A stretch of DNA of 64,000 nt from Achatina immaculata. Lineage: Eukaryota; Mollusca; Gastropoda; Stylommatophora; Achatinidae. Numbering within the stretch: the stretch's first letter is position 1; every line of letters begins with the position of its first letter. Shown here piece by piece: positions 1-10,450 of this stretch. A program made the translations under genes and the position numbers. A model generated the notes under the pieces. The model saw only the letters and a list, made by a program, of their open reading frames with translations, made no database searches and was not told the origin of the DNA. The DNA is taken from contig CM019716.1 of NCBI GenBank assembly GCA_009760885.1, positions 2,795,501 through 2,859,500 of the forward strand. The letters are read 5' to 3'.

Positions 1-466
1 TGTGGGATTAATTTTCACTAGCGAAAGAGCTTCTCTGGAAGGGTTCGTCTTCATTCTACACTCTGCCCTGGGAATGACCTCCTTCTTTACAGTATTTGTT
101 CTGACAATAGCCCTCGTTCTCAAGCTCAAACGCAAGTCAACGTGGCGCAAGGAATCAACCTTTGACAGCCAACAGTCAGAAGCGATCTCATCACGTGACA
201 AAAAAACAATGGCCATGGTTGTGCTTATTTCTGTTGTTTTAATCGTTTGTTTCATCCCAAGCGTTACTTTTCAGCTGGTGGTATTTTTCAAGCCAGAATT
301 CAGTATAATTGGGAACTACTCCAACATTTTCCACGTTTGCTGGTCCATCGCCTTCTTGTTTGAAGCCATCAACTCAAGCGTGAACATTTTCCTATACTAC
401 AACATGAGCACAAAATACAGAGACACGTTCAAAGAAATATTTTTGAGAGCAAAAGTGGTTGACTAG
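1..466 (+). CDS. Rhodopsin-class GPCR, C-terminal part (5' end outside window)
   Basis: This is the C-terminal ~154 residues of a seven-transmembrane receptor; the frame is open to the left edge and ends at TAG 464-466. It covers TM5 (FVFILHSALGMTSFFTVFVL), a basic third loop with KRKSTWRKESTF, TM6 (MVVLISVVLIVCFIPSV) and TM7 (INSSVNIFLYY in place of NPxxY), then a short tail. It aligns end to end, at about 80% by eye, with the receptor at 13300-14346 on the other strand, so the two are paralogs pointing at each other. The TM7 and loop character match the gastropod chemosensory receptors described from Aplysia and relatives, so it probably acts in sensory cell membranes; the ligand is unknown. 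Family call is secure, the chemosensory role is inferred. The true start is not visible. Confidence 0.85.
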   Translation, partial: VGLIFTSERASLEGFVFILHSALGMTSFFTVFVLTIALVLKLKRKSTWRKESTFDSQQSEAISSRDKKTMAMVVLISVVLIVCFIPSVTFQLVVFFKPEFSIIGNYSNIFHVCWSIAFLFEAINSSVNIFLYYNMSTKYRDTFKEIFLRAKVVD

Positions 467-1055
467 AATTGCAGTTTTGTCGCTAGCTATTTACGTCATT
501 TTAGTTTACATGTATAAACAGTCTTTTGCAGATGCTAACATGGCAGTATTATGGTAAAAGTTTAAAAAAAAACCAAGAAGCAATTATGAAATAATTTGTG
601 AAATTAAACTTAATGCCCTTGGTTGGTTGCATGTTTATTTGTTGCTAAATTAGTCTAAATTTCCACTAAAAAAGTTTGAGACTTGTGTCTCTGACGTGTG
701 GGGTAAGATCTTGCATTAAAAGACAATGTAAGGTAGGCCGTACAGCCAGAATGTTGTTCTATTAAGTCGCTTTCTAAATTATTATGTATAGTGTATTTGT
801 AGTTGTGAAATGATCTTTGATTCTCAAGGCAGCGACATTTGTCAAGGTTTGGTTTCAGCCGACCGGAATTTTGTTCGTTATAATTTGCTGAGCATTTTGA
901 TGTATTGTTTGCCATATGAGCATCACCACTTCATCGGTATCATCATCATTTTATGAAGGAGTTGACTCAAACTGCTCTGGTTACTACTCCACGTCCTCTT
1001 AAATTGTTCTTGTCCATTGCCTGAATTATGTATAATGTTTCAGCTCTAGTGAATA
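467..1055 (+). other. 3'UTR and intergenic stretch
   Basis: AT-rich sequence after the receptor stop. It should contain the receptor 3'UTR, but I see no canonical AATAAA close to the stop. No other gene is supported here. Confidence 0.4.
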
Positions 1056-1059
1056 GTCA

Positions 1060-1571
1060 GTCATTTGCATGCCCCTTGCGGAACTTAGTCTCCCTAACAA
1101 CCTTCAAGTAGGCCTCTCACTTGTAAGCAGGATGCCCTGCTGCTGATGCATCCATTTGGAGATTATCAGCAATGTCTTACAGCCATCTTCGCCTTCGTCT
1201 TTACTCGCTTTCTTTTTCCCATTATGTATCCTTCCAAGACGGTCTTCTCTAAATTATCATGACGTTTAATATGTCCAAAATATTTAAGTTTTCTCTATTT
1301 AATCCTCTTTACTAGCCAACCTTCTTCAATATTAAGTTCTTACAGTATGGATACATTTATGCTTTTTTGTGTCCATTATATTTGAAAAACTCTTCTGTAG
1401 CATTTACATTCAAAGGCATTTATGTGTTTCTCAGCTGTTTTGTTAAGTGTCCAGGTCTCACAGGCATATGCTGCGACGGGAAAGATGCATGCCCTCAAAA
1501 ATCTTATTTTTTGGTAGTTCTGTCTGTTCTTCTCTACATCCTCTTTAGTTGTTTTATTTTTTGAAGAGATT
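1060..1571 (-). pseudogene. LINE fragment, family C (3' end of ORF2)
   Basis: Read on the minus strand, this encodes broken pieces of a non-LTR ORF2 C-terminus: a CETWTLNKTAEKH-like segment, FECKCYRRV, NIEEGWLVKRI, LKYFGHIKRHDNLEK and MGKRKR. The same sequence recurs at 34956-35519, 40945-42060 and 49622-50145. Frameshifts and stops make it dead, and it is 5'-truncated. Clade is probably RTE-like, which is not certain by eye. Confidence 0.65.
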
Positions 1572-1589
1572 AATTAATTATTTATTTAT

Positions 1590-2366
1590 TGTTCCTTGAA
1601 GTTGCGCAGCCATCTATGTCGGTGTCTTCTGCTTGTTCTCTTCCCTTCAATGTTGCCTTCAAGTATAGTCTTCAGTATAGTCTTCAATATAGTATTATAC
1701 CTATTGACATGCCCAAAGTATCTCAGTAGTCTTTGTCTTATGTTTTTCAATATTTTTCTTGTCAATTCCAGCTATTCTGTCACTTCGTTGTTCTCTTTTC
1801 TGTCTACTTGATTCGCCCTATTTTTCTGTATGTCCACATTTCAAGGGCTTCTGTTTTCTTTCCTGTTGAATTATTAAGGTCCTGGCTTCTGCACCATAAA
1901 GGAATATTGAATATATGTAGCATTTTACTATACGTAATCTCAGTTGCTGTGATACTGGCTTTAACGAAAGGATCCTCCTCATTTTATCGTGCGTGTTTTT
2001 TGTTTTTTTTTTTGGCTAATCCTAGTCTTCTGTTAAATTCAGTTTTAAAATTTCCATCTTCTTTGTCATGGGTCCCAATTACCTGAAACCTTTCACCTTT
2101 TCGAGTAGTTCTCCGTTTATTTTTATATTTATATGTAGTATTATTTCCTCTCTGCTGATTACCATAACATGTGTCTTTTTGATATTTATTTCTAGTCCAT
2201 ACTTCTGACTTTTGTTGTTTATTTGTGTCATCATATTCTGTAAGTCTTTTTGGTTCTCTGCCATCAAGAGATATCATTGTCACATGAATCATTAAACTGA
2301 TGGTTCTAAACTCGGTACATTCTACTGATTTTACCTAGTGCTATAAATACTGATGTTTTCAGGTTC
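1590..2366 (-). pseudogene. LINE fragment, family B, 3' part (split by a later insertion)
   Basis: Minus-strand reading gives degenerate reverse-transcriptase C-terminal pieces such as NKSQKYGLEINIKKTHVM and LRYFGHVNR-like text. Its 5' continuation lies at 5591-6010, beyond the L1/Tx1-like element inserted between them; the duplicated 17 bp joins the halves. A related plus-strand copy is at 21850-23290. It is heavily decayed and also has an internal deletion between the RT core and the tail. Confidence 0.6.
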
Positions 2367-2383
2367 TGTGATAAGCATCCCTT
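2367..2383. repeat. Target-site duplication, left copy
   Basis: The 17 bases starting tgtgataagcatcccTT are repeated exactly at 5574-5590. They flank the LINE between them, which is the signature of target-primed reverse transcription. Confidence 0.9.
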
Positions 2384-2700
2384 TTTTTTTTTTTTGAGCT
2401 TCACTGGAAGGACCGCCGTTTTTTTTTTAAAATGAAGTTTATTTGTCTGATAGTTACAAATACAAATCGTGTGCAAATAACGTGAGGTGAGGGTGATTGC
2501 CCGTGAAGTGAAATAATGAAATGGTGGGCTTTAACAAAACATGAGATGATAGTGATTTGGATGATAGGTACACCTGAGTGCATAGTTATATACAAACAGG
2601 GTTATAGAATAATCAATGTTGTGAAACTAAAACTGCGTCGTTGGCAAACCACACATACACACACAAAAACAAAAAAAGACTTCAATATTCCACATAGGTG

Positions 2701-4674
2701 TTAAAAACTAGCAGAAAGTCGTAACAATTTGTTTTGGAAGATAGACAGAAAAATTTCTGGCGTAAAAACTTTGTTATCAAACATGGCCTTATTCCGACAT
2801 GACCAGATAAGAGATCTGAATTCCACTAGGATTATGATGGACTGTTTATGGCTGTCTGCTACTGTTCGAGGGATGGTGTTCAACATGACTGCTCTATACA
2901 TGTCTACTGTCTGTGTTGTTCTTGTTGCTATCTCGTGAGTCAAAAGTTTTAAGGCTAAAGAAACAGTTTTGCACTCAAGGAAGATGTGCTCTTCTGTTTC
3001 CTGTGTTTTTGTTCTACATAGTCTACATCTGATCAGTCTATTGGATCTGCGGGCGACTCCTTGTGTGGTCGGTGTTATGTTGAACAATAGTCTGTATGTT
3101 ATCTCTCGTGCACTTGGCGTGATTCCTTTCTTGTGTAGGTTTTGAAATGATTGTGTGTAGTCAGTGATGAAGTATTTGTATCCTCTCTTTATTCTGTCCT
3201 GTAATGGTGGCTCCTGTTTCCTGACCAGATATTTGTATATGCTTGATGTTTTCATGTATATTAAATGTGCATGTCCAGTGACACTTTGTATGCATTGTCT
3301 GTAGAAGAGCGGTATAGTGCCAAAGTGATGGGGATATGCATTGTTTAATTTACAAAGTTTGATTAGCCTTAGCCCTACGTAGTAGTGGGCTAGAGTGTGT
3401 TTGTGTGGCTGTTGGATGATTTGTCCCACATATTTAATTCTGAGTGCCTGGATCTTTGTTGATATGTCTTGTAGGGAGATGCCTCCTCTGTTCTTATCTT
3501 GCATCAAGGTTTTCCGTTGGATGCTGTGTACTGTGTGTCGGAAAATAAAGTCGCTGATCATGGAATTGACTTCCTTAAGTGACTGTTTAGGCAAGGGAAA
3601 GATATTTGCTGTGTATATGAGCTGTGGTATGACGTAGGTGTTGACTGCGACACTTCTGCCGAATATGGTGGTAGTTTTATATTTGAATATTTCCAGTCGG
3701 TTTTTTATTTTTCCAATGATATTTTGCCATCTTGCGGTGGTGTTATTGGAAGGCGTAGCTGTAAATAAAATTCCGTATATTTTGATTTTGTTGACCTGAA
3801 TTAATGTGAATGGAAAGTCTGTTTTGTTGACCCACTTGCCTAAACCCATTATGTGTGATTTTTGAATGTTTATTTTGGCCCCGCTGCCTTGTCCGAACTC
3901 TGTAATTATGTCTAGAATATTCTGAATAGAGGATATATTGGAGGGGAAGAAGATTGTGTCGTCAGCGTAGGCCAACGATTTTCTCTCTCTCATTCCAGGA
4001 AGAAAGATTCCTTTGACTAGTGTCTCCTGTCTGATTTTCTCCAGGAGTGGCTCTAGAGTTAACACATACAACAGGGGTGAGAGTGGGCAGCCCTGACATA
4101 CAGATCTGGTTAACCGGAATGGTTCACTTAGGGTGTGGTTTATTAAAAGTCTGCTTTCTGGTTTGTTGTATAGAATTTTGATCCAGTCTGTGATGTAGTC
4201 CCCAATATTACATTTGGACAAGGTTTTCTGGAGGAAAGAGTGGGAAACTCTGTCGAAAGTCTTCTCCTGGTCCAGCGATAAAATTGCCGACTGGCTATTC
4301 TTATCGTGAGAGTATTGGATAACATCTCTTAGGAAATGTAAATGCGTATTTATGTTTCTGTCGGTGACACTACATTGTTGGTCCTCATTTATAAGTGTGT
4401 GCATGACGGGTTTGAGTTTCGTAGTTAGGGATTTTGCTAGGATTTTATAGTCTACGTTAAGCAATGAGATAGGTCTGTAGTTCTTTACTTGGGTTGTATC
4501 TGCGTTGTTTTTCTTTATGAGTGTTATGTATGACTGATTGAGGCTGTTGGGTAGTTCTTTTCTGTCGAAGGCTTCAGTAAACACCTTGTGTAAGACCGGT
4601 CCTAGAATGGGAAAGAATTTCTGATAGAACTCGGAGGTGAGGCCATCCGGTCCTGGAGATTTGTTTTTTTTTTT
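2701..4674 (-). pseudogene. Reverse transcriptase part of L1/Tx1-like ORF2
   Basis: An open frame of about 660 codons. Landmarks in order are KSPGPDGLTSEFYQKFF (RT block near the start), NYRPISLLNVDYKILAK, ILSLDQEKTFDRVSHSFL, SVCQGCPLSPLLYVL and the catalytic box YADDTIFF. Near the C-terminus is a zinc motif, CRLCRTKTQETEEHIFLEC (C-x2-C-x10-H-x4-C type). The DGLTSEFYKxF and YADD context suits the L1/Tx1 group rather than RTE or CR1. No stop interrupts it down to 2701. It is separated from the upstream endonuclease frame by a shift in an 11-base A run (plus-strand T run 4664-4674), so the copy cannot make a full ORF2 protein as read. Clade assignment is by eye. Confidence 0.8.
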
Positions 4675-5573
4675 GGAGTGTGTTAAGGGCATTCTGTAGG
4701 TTTTCTAGCGTGAGTGGGGTGTCTAATGTTTGCTTGTCTTGTTCAGGAAGTTGTTTAGCGTAGTTCAAGAATTTGTTTTGTATGTCGTGTGACTGACCCT
4801 TGTCCTCAGAGTATAGATGCTTGTAAAAGTCTAGAAAAGTTTGGCTTATGTTGGTGGTGTCTGTCTGATCCTGTCCGTTTGTGGCTATTATTTTGTGTAT
4901 TTGTCTGCTTCTTTGTACATTCCGTTCTGTTCCCAGATATTGTTTGCTTGGTATTTCTTGTACGACAGAGCCTAGTTTTGTTCTGATGAAGGCACCTTGG
5001 TAGCTGTGTTGATGGTATTTTTCAAGTTCTTCCTCTAGCTCGTGTATGTGGGGACTATTGCGATCTACCTGCTTGGTCAGTTTAATAGCGTTTTCTAAAA
5101 TTTGTTGTTGTTGTCGTCTGTGTCTGTGTATTTTTGTCGCTAGGATCTGTGTTTGTTCTCTGATAGTGTTCTTTAATATGTCCCAGTATTCTATGAGGTT
5201 GGATGTTGGTAAGTCTTGAGTGTACGCGTGTAACAGTTCTGTTATGTTATCTACATAGTTCACGTTGTCCAGCAGGCTGTTATTGAACTTCCAGTGTGGG
5301 GAGCGTTTGTTTTTTAGTTGTGTCAAGTTTGCGTTTAATGTGACCATGACAGCTTTATGATCAGTGTAATTTAATGTTGTGTCGATGTGTGTGATTTTGT
5401 TTATTAGGAGATTTTCTGGGACATATATTCTGTCTAGTCGGGCTGGTCGTCCTATGGTTATGTTAATCATGTCTTTGTGTGTAGTTTCCTTACCATGTGG
5501 GTTCGTCTTTCTGTATGTGTCTATGAGTCCGTGCTCGTCTATGATATTGTGTAGTATGTCTATTTGTGTGAGT
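4675..5573 (-). pseudogene. Endonuclease C-terminus and linker of the same LINE
   Basis: Minus-strand frame carrying the end of an AP-endonuclease-like domain: GLIDTYRKTNPHGKETTHKD, then RLDRIYVPENL and the conserved YTDHKAVMV (the SDH motif of this fold). A charged linker follows with QxLYSEDKG and ALNTLQKKK text. The N-terminal endonuclease half is missing because the element is 5'-truncated at 5573. The frame runs out at the 11-base homopolymer, where the RT frame takes over. Confidence 0.75.
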
Positions 5574-5590
5574 TGTGATAAGCATCCCTT
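5574..5590. repeat. Target-site duplication, right copy
   Basis: Exact repeat of 2367-2383; marks the truncated 5' end of the L1/Tx1-like insertion. Confidence 0.9.
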
Positions 5591-6010
5591 GCTATATACG
5601 TCATTCCAAATTCTTCTAGAGCTTCTAACATTTCTACGCTGATGTCATCCTGGCCTGTCGCTTCCCCTTTTTTTTCATTGTTTTCATCACTGTTTTCTGT
5701 TTTTTTTTATTGTTTAGTATTGCTGGGCTCGTCTCATTGTCTGTGTATGTTATTTTATTTCTATTATCTACTTAAAGCTTGCTGATGTATTCCCTCCATG
5801 GCTTATTTATGTCTGGGCATTCCATCAAGAGTTGTCCCTACTTGTTTTTAATGCAGCCTCTTAGATTCGTGTCTCTGAGTTTCTTAGTTTCCTCACGCGT
5901 TTCTTTTGTGTTATTTTGTTTCTCTATCTCTTCTGTTTCTCTGCAGCTGTTATCTAGCCATCTTTCCTTTCCCCGCGGCGCATCCCGTGTATTTACTTTT
6001 CTATATTATC
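5591..6010 (-). pseudogene. LINE fragment, family B, 5' part of the split copy
   Basis: Minus-strand reading includes GEATGQDDISVEMLEALEEFG, equivalent to GKATGPDNIKIEEIEALEE in the copy at 22.2 kb, and upstream WREYISKL-like linker text. It is the 5' continuation of 1590-2366. Stops and frameshifts are frequent. Confidence 0.55.
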
Positions 6011-6107
6011 ATAATTTGTTTGTTTGGTTGTTTGTTTGTTGCGCACTTTTTCTTTCTTTCATTTTGGTTAGTATTTCATCCTGTCATGCACTTTTGCCTT
6101 ATCTTCT

Positions 6108-6109
<2 letters not shown>

Positions 6110-6145
<36 letters not shown>

Positions 6146-6157
6146 CCCCCCCCCCCC
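6110..6157. repeat. (CT)n followed by a C homopolymer
   Basis: About 16 CT repeats run directly into 15 C residues (6143-6157). Confidence 0.95.
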
Positions 6158-6289
6158 ATCTCCCTCCCATCCTATATAAAAAATATAAATTATACTCCTT
6201 CCTACAACTACAAGCTTTCCCAGTATCTATTTGATGTCGACTACATGCCTCCATGAATTATAAAACTTAAAAGTTATCTTAAGCTGCTC

Positions 6290-6590
6290 TTACAGACACC
6301 GAATACAATTAATTGTTTTCTGTATAGACCCGAAAATTTTGTTTAGTAGATAGTCATTTATAATGTATGTAGTTACTTCTATACTGAGTGAATGTTTAAG
6401 AGCGAAACGTAAATGTTATATTTTATTTTATGTCTCTCAGCTTCAATGTTAGTTATGTTTGTTATATGAACAGCATATTTGTAGAATGTCTGGAATAGAG
6501 TGAAAGATGTATGATAAAGGGCAGAATGTCAGACGGGCCTGCGTGCCCAATTCTTAATCCTTTTGAAATAAAGATCAATCAATCAATCTC
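6290..6590 (+). mobile_element. CR1-like LINE 3'UTR fragment with (CAAT)n tail
   Basis: The last ~110 bases (gggcagaatgtcagacggg, then cccaattcttaatcc, AATAAA and a (CAAT)n tail) match the reverse complement of 39841-39930 and 49075-49165. At 39.8 kb this sequence lies directly downstream of a LINE ORF2 tail, which identifies it as that family's 3'UTR. Confidence 0.6.
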
Positions 6591-6599
6591 TCTCTGGTA

Positions 6600-7510
6600 T
6601 GTTATTTTTTAATCATCTCCATACTTGATTTGTTATTTTATTTTCTCAATTGGGTTTTCTCGTCCATATTGCTCTATGATCTCTTATAGCAGACATTCTT
6701 ACTTGCACTGACACGATACACAAAATGAAAAAAAAACGCAGTAAAAGAACTATTCTTTAAATAATCATGGAATTTATATTGCTGTTGATTACATGTTTAC
6801 ACAGTTAGCAAAATCAGGCAAGAAACCTATACATGATGTTAATTATCAGCTTTTATTGACGTAAGTCATTTACTTAAATAATTATCGAAATAAAAGAACG
6901 AATCATCAATTTATATTGTTATCAACATAAATCACTATAACAACTTTCTCTAAATATTTTGGTTCGATTCAGATTGTAACAAACGTAACTAATTGGTAAG
7001 ACTATCTTCAAAGTATATGCATAAAATCAGTAATATAAAATTAAGTGCACATAAAAATACGCTTCCACATTACACAAAAGAATATCAAAATCTTACATAG
7101 AACTATTACAACTTCACTGAGTTATGATTATTCATTACTATACATAACACAATCCTAACAAAATATTTACCTAAGTGGATCGGGACTGATGGAGGGAACC
7201 CACAGCACAGCTTGCAATTATCCACATCACATAATAAAACCCATACTACCCTAATATATACTTGTTCTCATCCGATGAATAAAATTTCTCATTTGCTCTT
7301 GAACAATAATATGGCTCCCTCGATCGCTGACCCAATACGTGTCCGCTTACAAAATCCCGACCGATTAAAATTATATCTTCTTATTTGTATATACTGGGCC
7401 AGTAAACGGATTTTTTTGTCAGAGTTGCGCACCTCTACAAATTAACCGGTAACTGGCTCATTATTCCTATACTAGAGTTGCCAACTAACCCAGGTAACTA
7501 TGAGCTATCT
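6600..7510. other. AT-rich stretch, nothing recognised
   Basis: No convincing ORF, splice-site pair or repeat homology seen. Confidence 0.3.
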
Positions 7511-7514
7511 ATTT

Positions 7515-7806
7515 CCTAAAGTCTGGAGCTACTCAAATCTATAGTGGCAAGAAGCTAAACTTTGTCGTCTGGAACTACTCTGGCAAGAAGCTGGACCTGT
7601 TCGTCTGGAACTACTCTGGCAAGAAGCTGGATCTGGTCGTCTGAAACTACTCAACTCTATAATGGCAAGAAGCTGGACTTTGTCGTCTGCAACTACTCTG
7701 GCAAGAAGCTGGATCTGGTCGTCTGGAACTACTCAAATCTATAGTGGCATAAAGCTAGACCTGTTCGTCTGGAACTACTCTGGCAAGAAGTTGGACCTAG
7801 TCGTCT
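7515..7806. repeat. Minisatellite, ~36 bp unit with variants
   Basis: About seven imperfect copies of a unit containing ctggaactactctggcaag and aagctggac. Some copies carry an alternative segment with caaatctatagtggcaag, so unit length varies. Confidence 0.85.
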
Positions 7807-8044
7807 AGATCAGCTATCATGTTTAGCTGGTTGGATAATGAAGTAAAAAATACATCGATATACTTTTATATACAGTGACATTCTGTGTGAGAATTAATTA
7901 AAAGACCGGAAGGTCAGATCTTAGAGAAGAAGAAGGTTGGGTCAATATATTCCACAGAACTGTGAAGTGGTGATTCGTAATGTGGAGTTTTCGATGTGAA
8001 TAAAGGTTAAGTGAATATCTGAGTCCATCGTTTCCTTTCATGCC

Positions 8045-8655
8045 TTTTTTTTAGGCCATCAACAAGGGCTCTCCAGGGCGGCTTCTTCTATGCGTCTTCA
8101 TGTGTATAGTCCACCTTTATGATCACTGCTTCGAGACTCTTTCGCCGGATGTTTCTAGATCTTCCTTGTTTCCTCTTACCCTGGGGATTCCAGATGAGAG
8201 CATGTCTGGTTATATTAGTGGTAGGCTTTCAAAATGTATGTCCTGACCATCTCCAGCGTCTTTTCATTATCATTTCTTTTACTGTGGATTGGTTCGTTGA
8301 GCTGTCTGTCATAGCTCTTTATTGCTGATGTTATCTGGCCATTTAATCTGAAAAACCTTCCTTGGACACGTGTTAACAAAGGTCTGCAGAGTCTTAGTGC
8401 TTTTGGCTGATGCTTTCTATGTTTCTGATCCATACAAAAGGACTGGTTTGATATTTGTGTTGAACAGTCTTAAGTTTTGTTGTTAGGGATATTCCCTTGT
8501 TCTTCCAGGTGTTTCTCAGCTTTAGAAATGCTACTCTAGCCCTCCCAGTTCTTGCTGTAATATCTGCTTCTGTACCATCCTCTCTGTCTATAATTCTGCC
8601 GAGATATGTGAATGTGTCTACGTCTTCTAATTTCTTGCCATCTAATATTTTAGTA
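8045..8655 (-). pseudogene. RTE-like LINE 3' fragment
   Basis: Minus-strand reading gives GKKLEDVDTFTYLGRIIDRE, ADITARTGRARVAFLKLRN and TWKNKGISLTTKLK. Near the end is PWRALVDGL, all typical of RTE-type ORF2 C-termini. Frameshifts disrupt it, and the 5' end is missing. Confidence 0.65.
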
Positions 8656-9107
8656 GACGATGGAAAGTCGTCGAATGATCGTGAATGTCAGTCGTGGTTC
8701 AGTGATCCACATCATTCACACTTTCCATCACAAACTTCTACAGTCGACTCTAGCTTCACTACTCAATTTGCCTGACCTGGACGAGGCAAGTCAGGCCATT
8801 TCAGGACTTCCTACTCCACCCATAAACCTGTTGCTTGACAGAAATGCATCACGTGTTGAACCTTCATCCGCAGATAAATTTTGATGTGTTTCACAACTTC
8901 ACCGCTGTTCCACTTTCGTGCGTGTCTGCAGAACAACGATCATTTTTACACTGCTACTATGACGCCATGTAGTTCGCTGACACTGTGCTGTCACCCGTGA
9001 GACTTTCCTTACCTCATTAGTAACGATGATGTCATCTTATATGACAGTGTGACGCAGCTTAGAATTTCTGTCGCAGTTTTAAAATCTTCGTTCAGATCAC
9101 CTTCATG
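8656..9107. other. Unassigned stretch between LINE and mariner
   Basis: Contains short open frames but no motif I recognise. Confidence 0.3.
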
Positions 9108-9214
9108 TACGAGGTCTGTTCAAAAAGTATCCGACCTTAATTTTTTTTCCCGCGGAAATAAATCAAGCACGTGAGATGTTCTCCGGCAGGAAAGATGCAG
9201 GGAACCTTCTTGTG

Positions 9215-9268
9215 CATGAGTGAGTGAGTGAGTGAGTGAGTGAGCGAGTGAGTGAGTGAGTCAGTGAG
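9215..9268. repeat. (GTGA)n microsatellite in the transposase N-terminal region
   Basis: About 13 imperfect gtga units with single-base interruptions. Confidence 0.9.
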
Positions 9269-9730
9269 TCGGATTTTCGCTTGCCACGAAATGACGGAAC
9301 AACTTGAGAAAAAATGTTGCATCAAATTTTGGCAAAATCTTGATGATACCCAAATGGAAACCACCCGGAAGATTCAACGGGCATTCGGCAACGATGCCAT
9401 GAGCATTAAAATTAAGTAGTGGTATAATGGTTCAAAGATGGCCGCACATGGGTGGAAAGCAAACCACGTTCCAGTAGCCCCTTGACAATCGAAAATGACG
9501 AGGTCATTGACCTAGTGCGGATTTTGATGATGCAGAATTGTCGTGTCACCCACTATACGAGAACTTACGGACGAGGTGGGGATAAGCACTGGTTCAGTAC
9601 ATTCCATTCTGGTGAAGGATTTGGCCATACGGAGAGCATCGGCGAAATTGGTGCCGAAGCTGTTAACGATGGAGCAGAAGCAACTCTGTCTGGAAGTCGC
9701 ACAGGACATGCTAGACTGCTTAAACGACCA

Positions 9731-9815
9731 CACCGACTTCATAAACACCGACTTCATAAACACCGACTTCATAAACACCGACTTCATAAACACCGACTTC
9801 ATAAACACCGACTTC
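9731..9815 (+). repeat. 15 bp in-frame expansion in the transposase
   Basis: Five full copies plus a partial copy of caccgacttcataaa, starting at 9731, 9746, 9761, 9776, 9791 and 9806. Each encodes TDFIN. The array ends directly before the mutated first catalytic motif. Confidence 0.95.
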
Positions 9816-10450
9816 ACTGGTGGTGAGTGGTAGTTTTACGGGTACGACCCGAAAACCAAGGTGCAGTCCTCACAGTGGAGACATTCATCATCCCGAGACC
9901 AAAGAAAGCAAGGCAGGTGCGTAGCAAGGTCAAAGTCAAGTTGACTGTTTTCTCTGACTCCTGTGGGGTGATGCATTACGAGTGTGCTCTACAAGGCCAA
10001 AATATTACCAAAATTAGTACCTAGGTGCTGTAGAAGCAAAAGACCGTAATCTGTGGCCAAAGGAACTTGGCAGTTCCATTGTGATAATGCACCAGCCCAT
10101 TCTTCACTTGTGATTCAGACTTTCCTAGCCAAACATAACATTCATATGGTCCGTCAGGCTCCGAACTCTCCCGACATTGCTCCTTGCGATTTTTGGATGT
10201 TCCCCAAATTGAAAATCTCCCTGAAAATTACCCGATTTGGATCGCGGGAAGACATTATACGAAACGCAACGGCCGAGCTGTATTCTCAAAGAGGCCTTCA
10301 TGAAATGATTCCAGCAATGGCGGGACCGCTCGGAGAAGTATGTGCAGTCCCAAGGATAGTATTTTGAAGGAGACTGGAGCTTCAGACTTCCAGGTAAGTT
10401 ATTGTCTTTTTCCCGGCCAAAAGTCGGATACTAACTGAGAAGACTTCGTA

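Larger units (their letters stand above)
2384..5573 (-). mobile_element. L1/Tx1-like LINE, 5'-truncated, with poly(A) tail and 17 bp TSD
   Basis: A 3.19 kb non-LTR retrotransposon on the minus strand. Its 3' end is a poly(A) tract (poly-T at 2384-2395). Its 5' end at 5573 falls inside the endonuclease domain, so it is truncated. The coding part holds the end of an AP-type endonuclease, a linker, reverse transcriptase and a C-terminal zinc-binding motif. A perfect 17 bp target duplication flanks it. It lies inside an older family B LINE on the same strand. The long open frame and exact TSD show it is young compared with its host repeat. Confidence 0.85.
9190..10367 (+). pseudogene. mariner transposase, degenerate
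   Basis: The family's usual ~345-residue transposase is spread over several frames. A helix-turn-helix region (PTIRELTDEVGISTGSVHSI) and KLVPKLLTMEQKQLCLEVAQ are readable at 9540-9720. The first catalytic block, normally TGDESW, here reads TGGEW followed by TAG (9816-9833), so the first aspartate is glycine and the tryptophan codon is a stop. The second aspartate is in CDNAPAHSS (codon 10083-10085) and the third in PDIAPCDFW (10188-10190), exactly 34 residues apart. Other defects are a tetranucleotide repeat in the N-terminal region and several stops. It cannot make active enzyme. Confidence 0.85.
9108..10450 (+). mobile_element. mariner-family DNA transposon, inactive
   Basis: A 1.34 kb element with inverted ends. 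The left end begins tacgaggtctgttc and continues through aaaaagtatccgac; the right end is aagtcggatac...gacttcgta. A TA lies at each boundary, as expected for Tc1/mariner insertion. The interior encodes a broken DD34D transposase. The right terminal repeat has diverged from the left over its outer bases, consistent with age. Confidence 0.85.
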
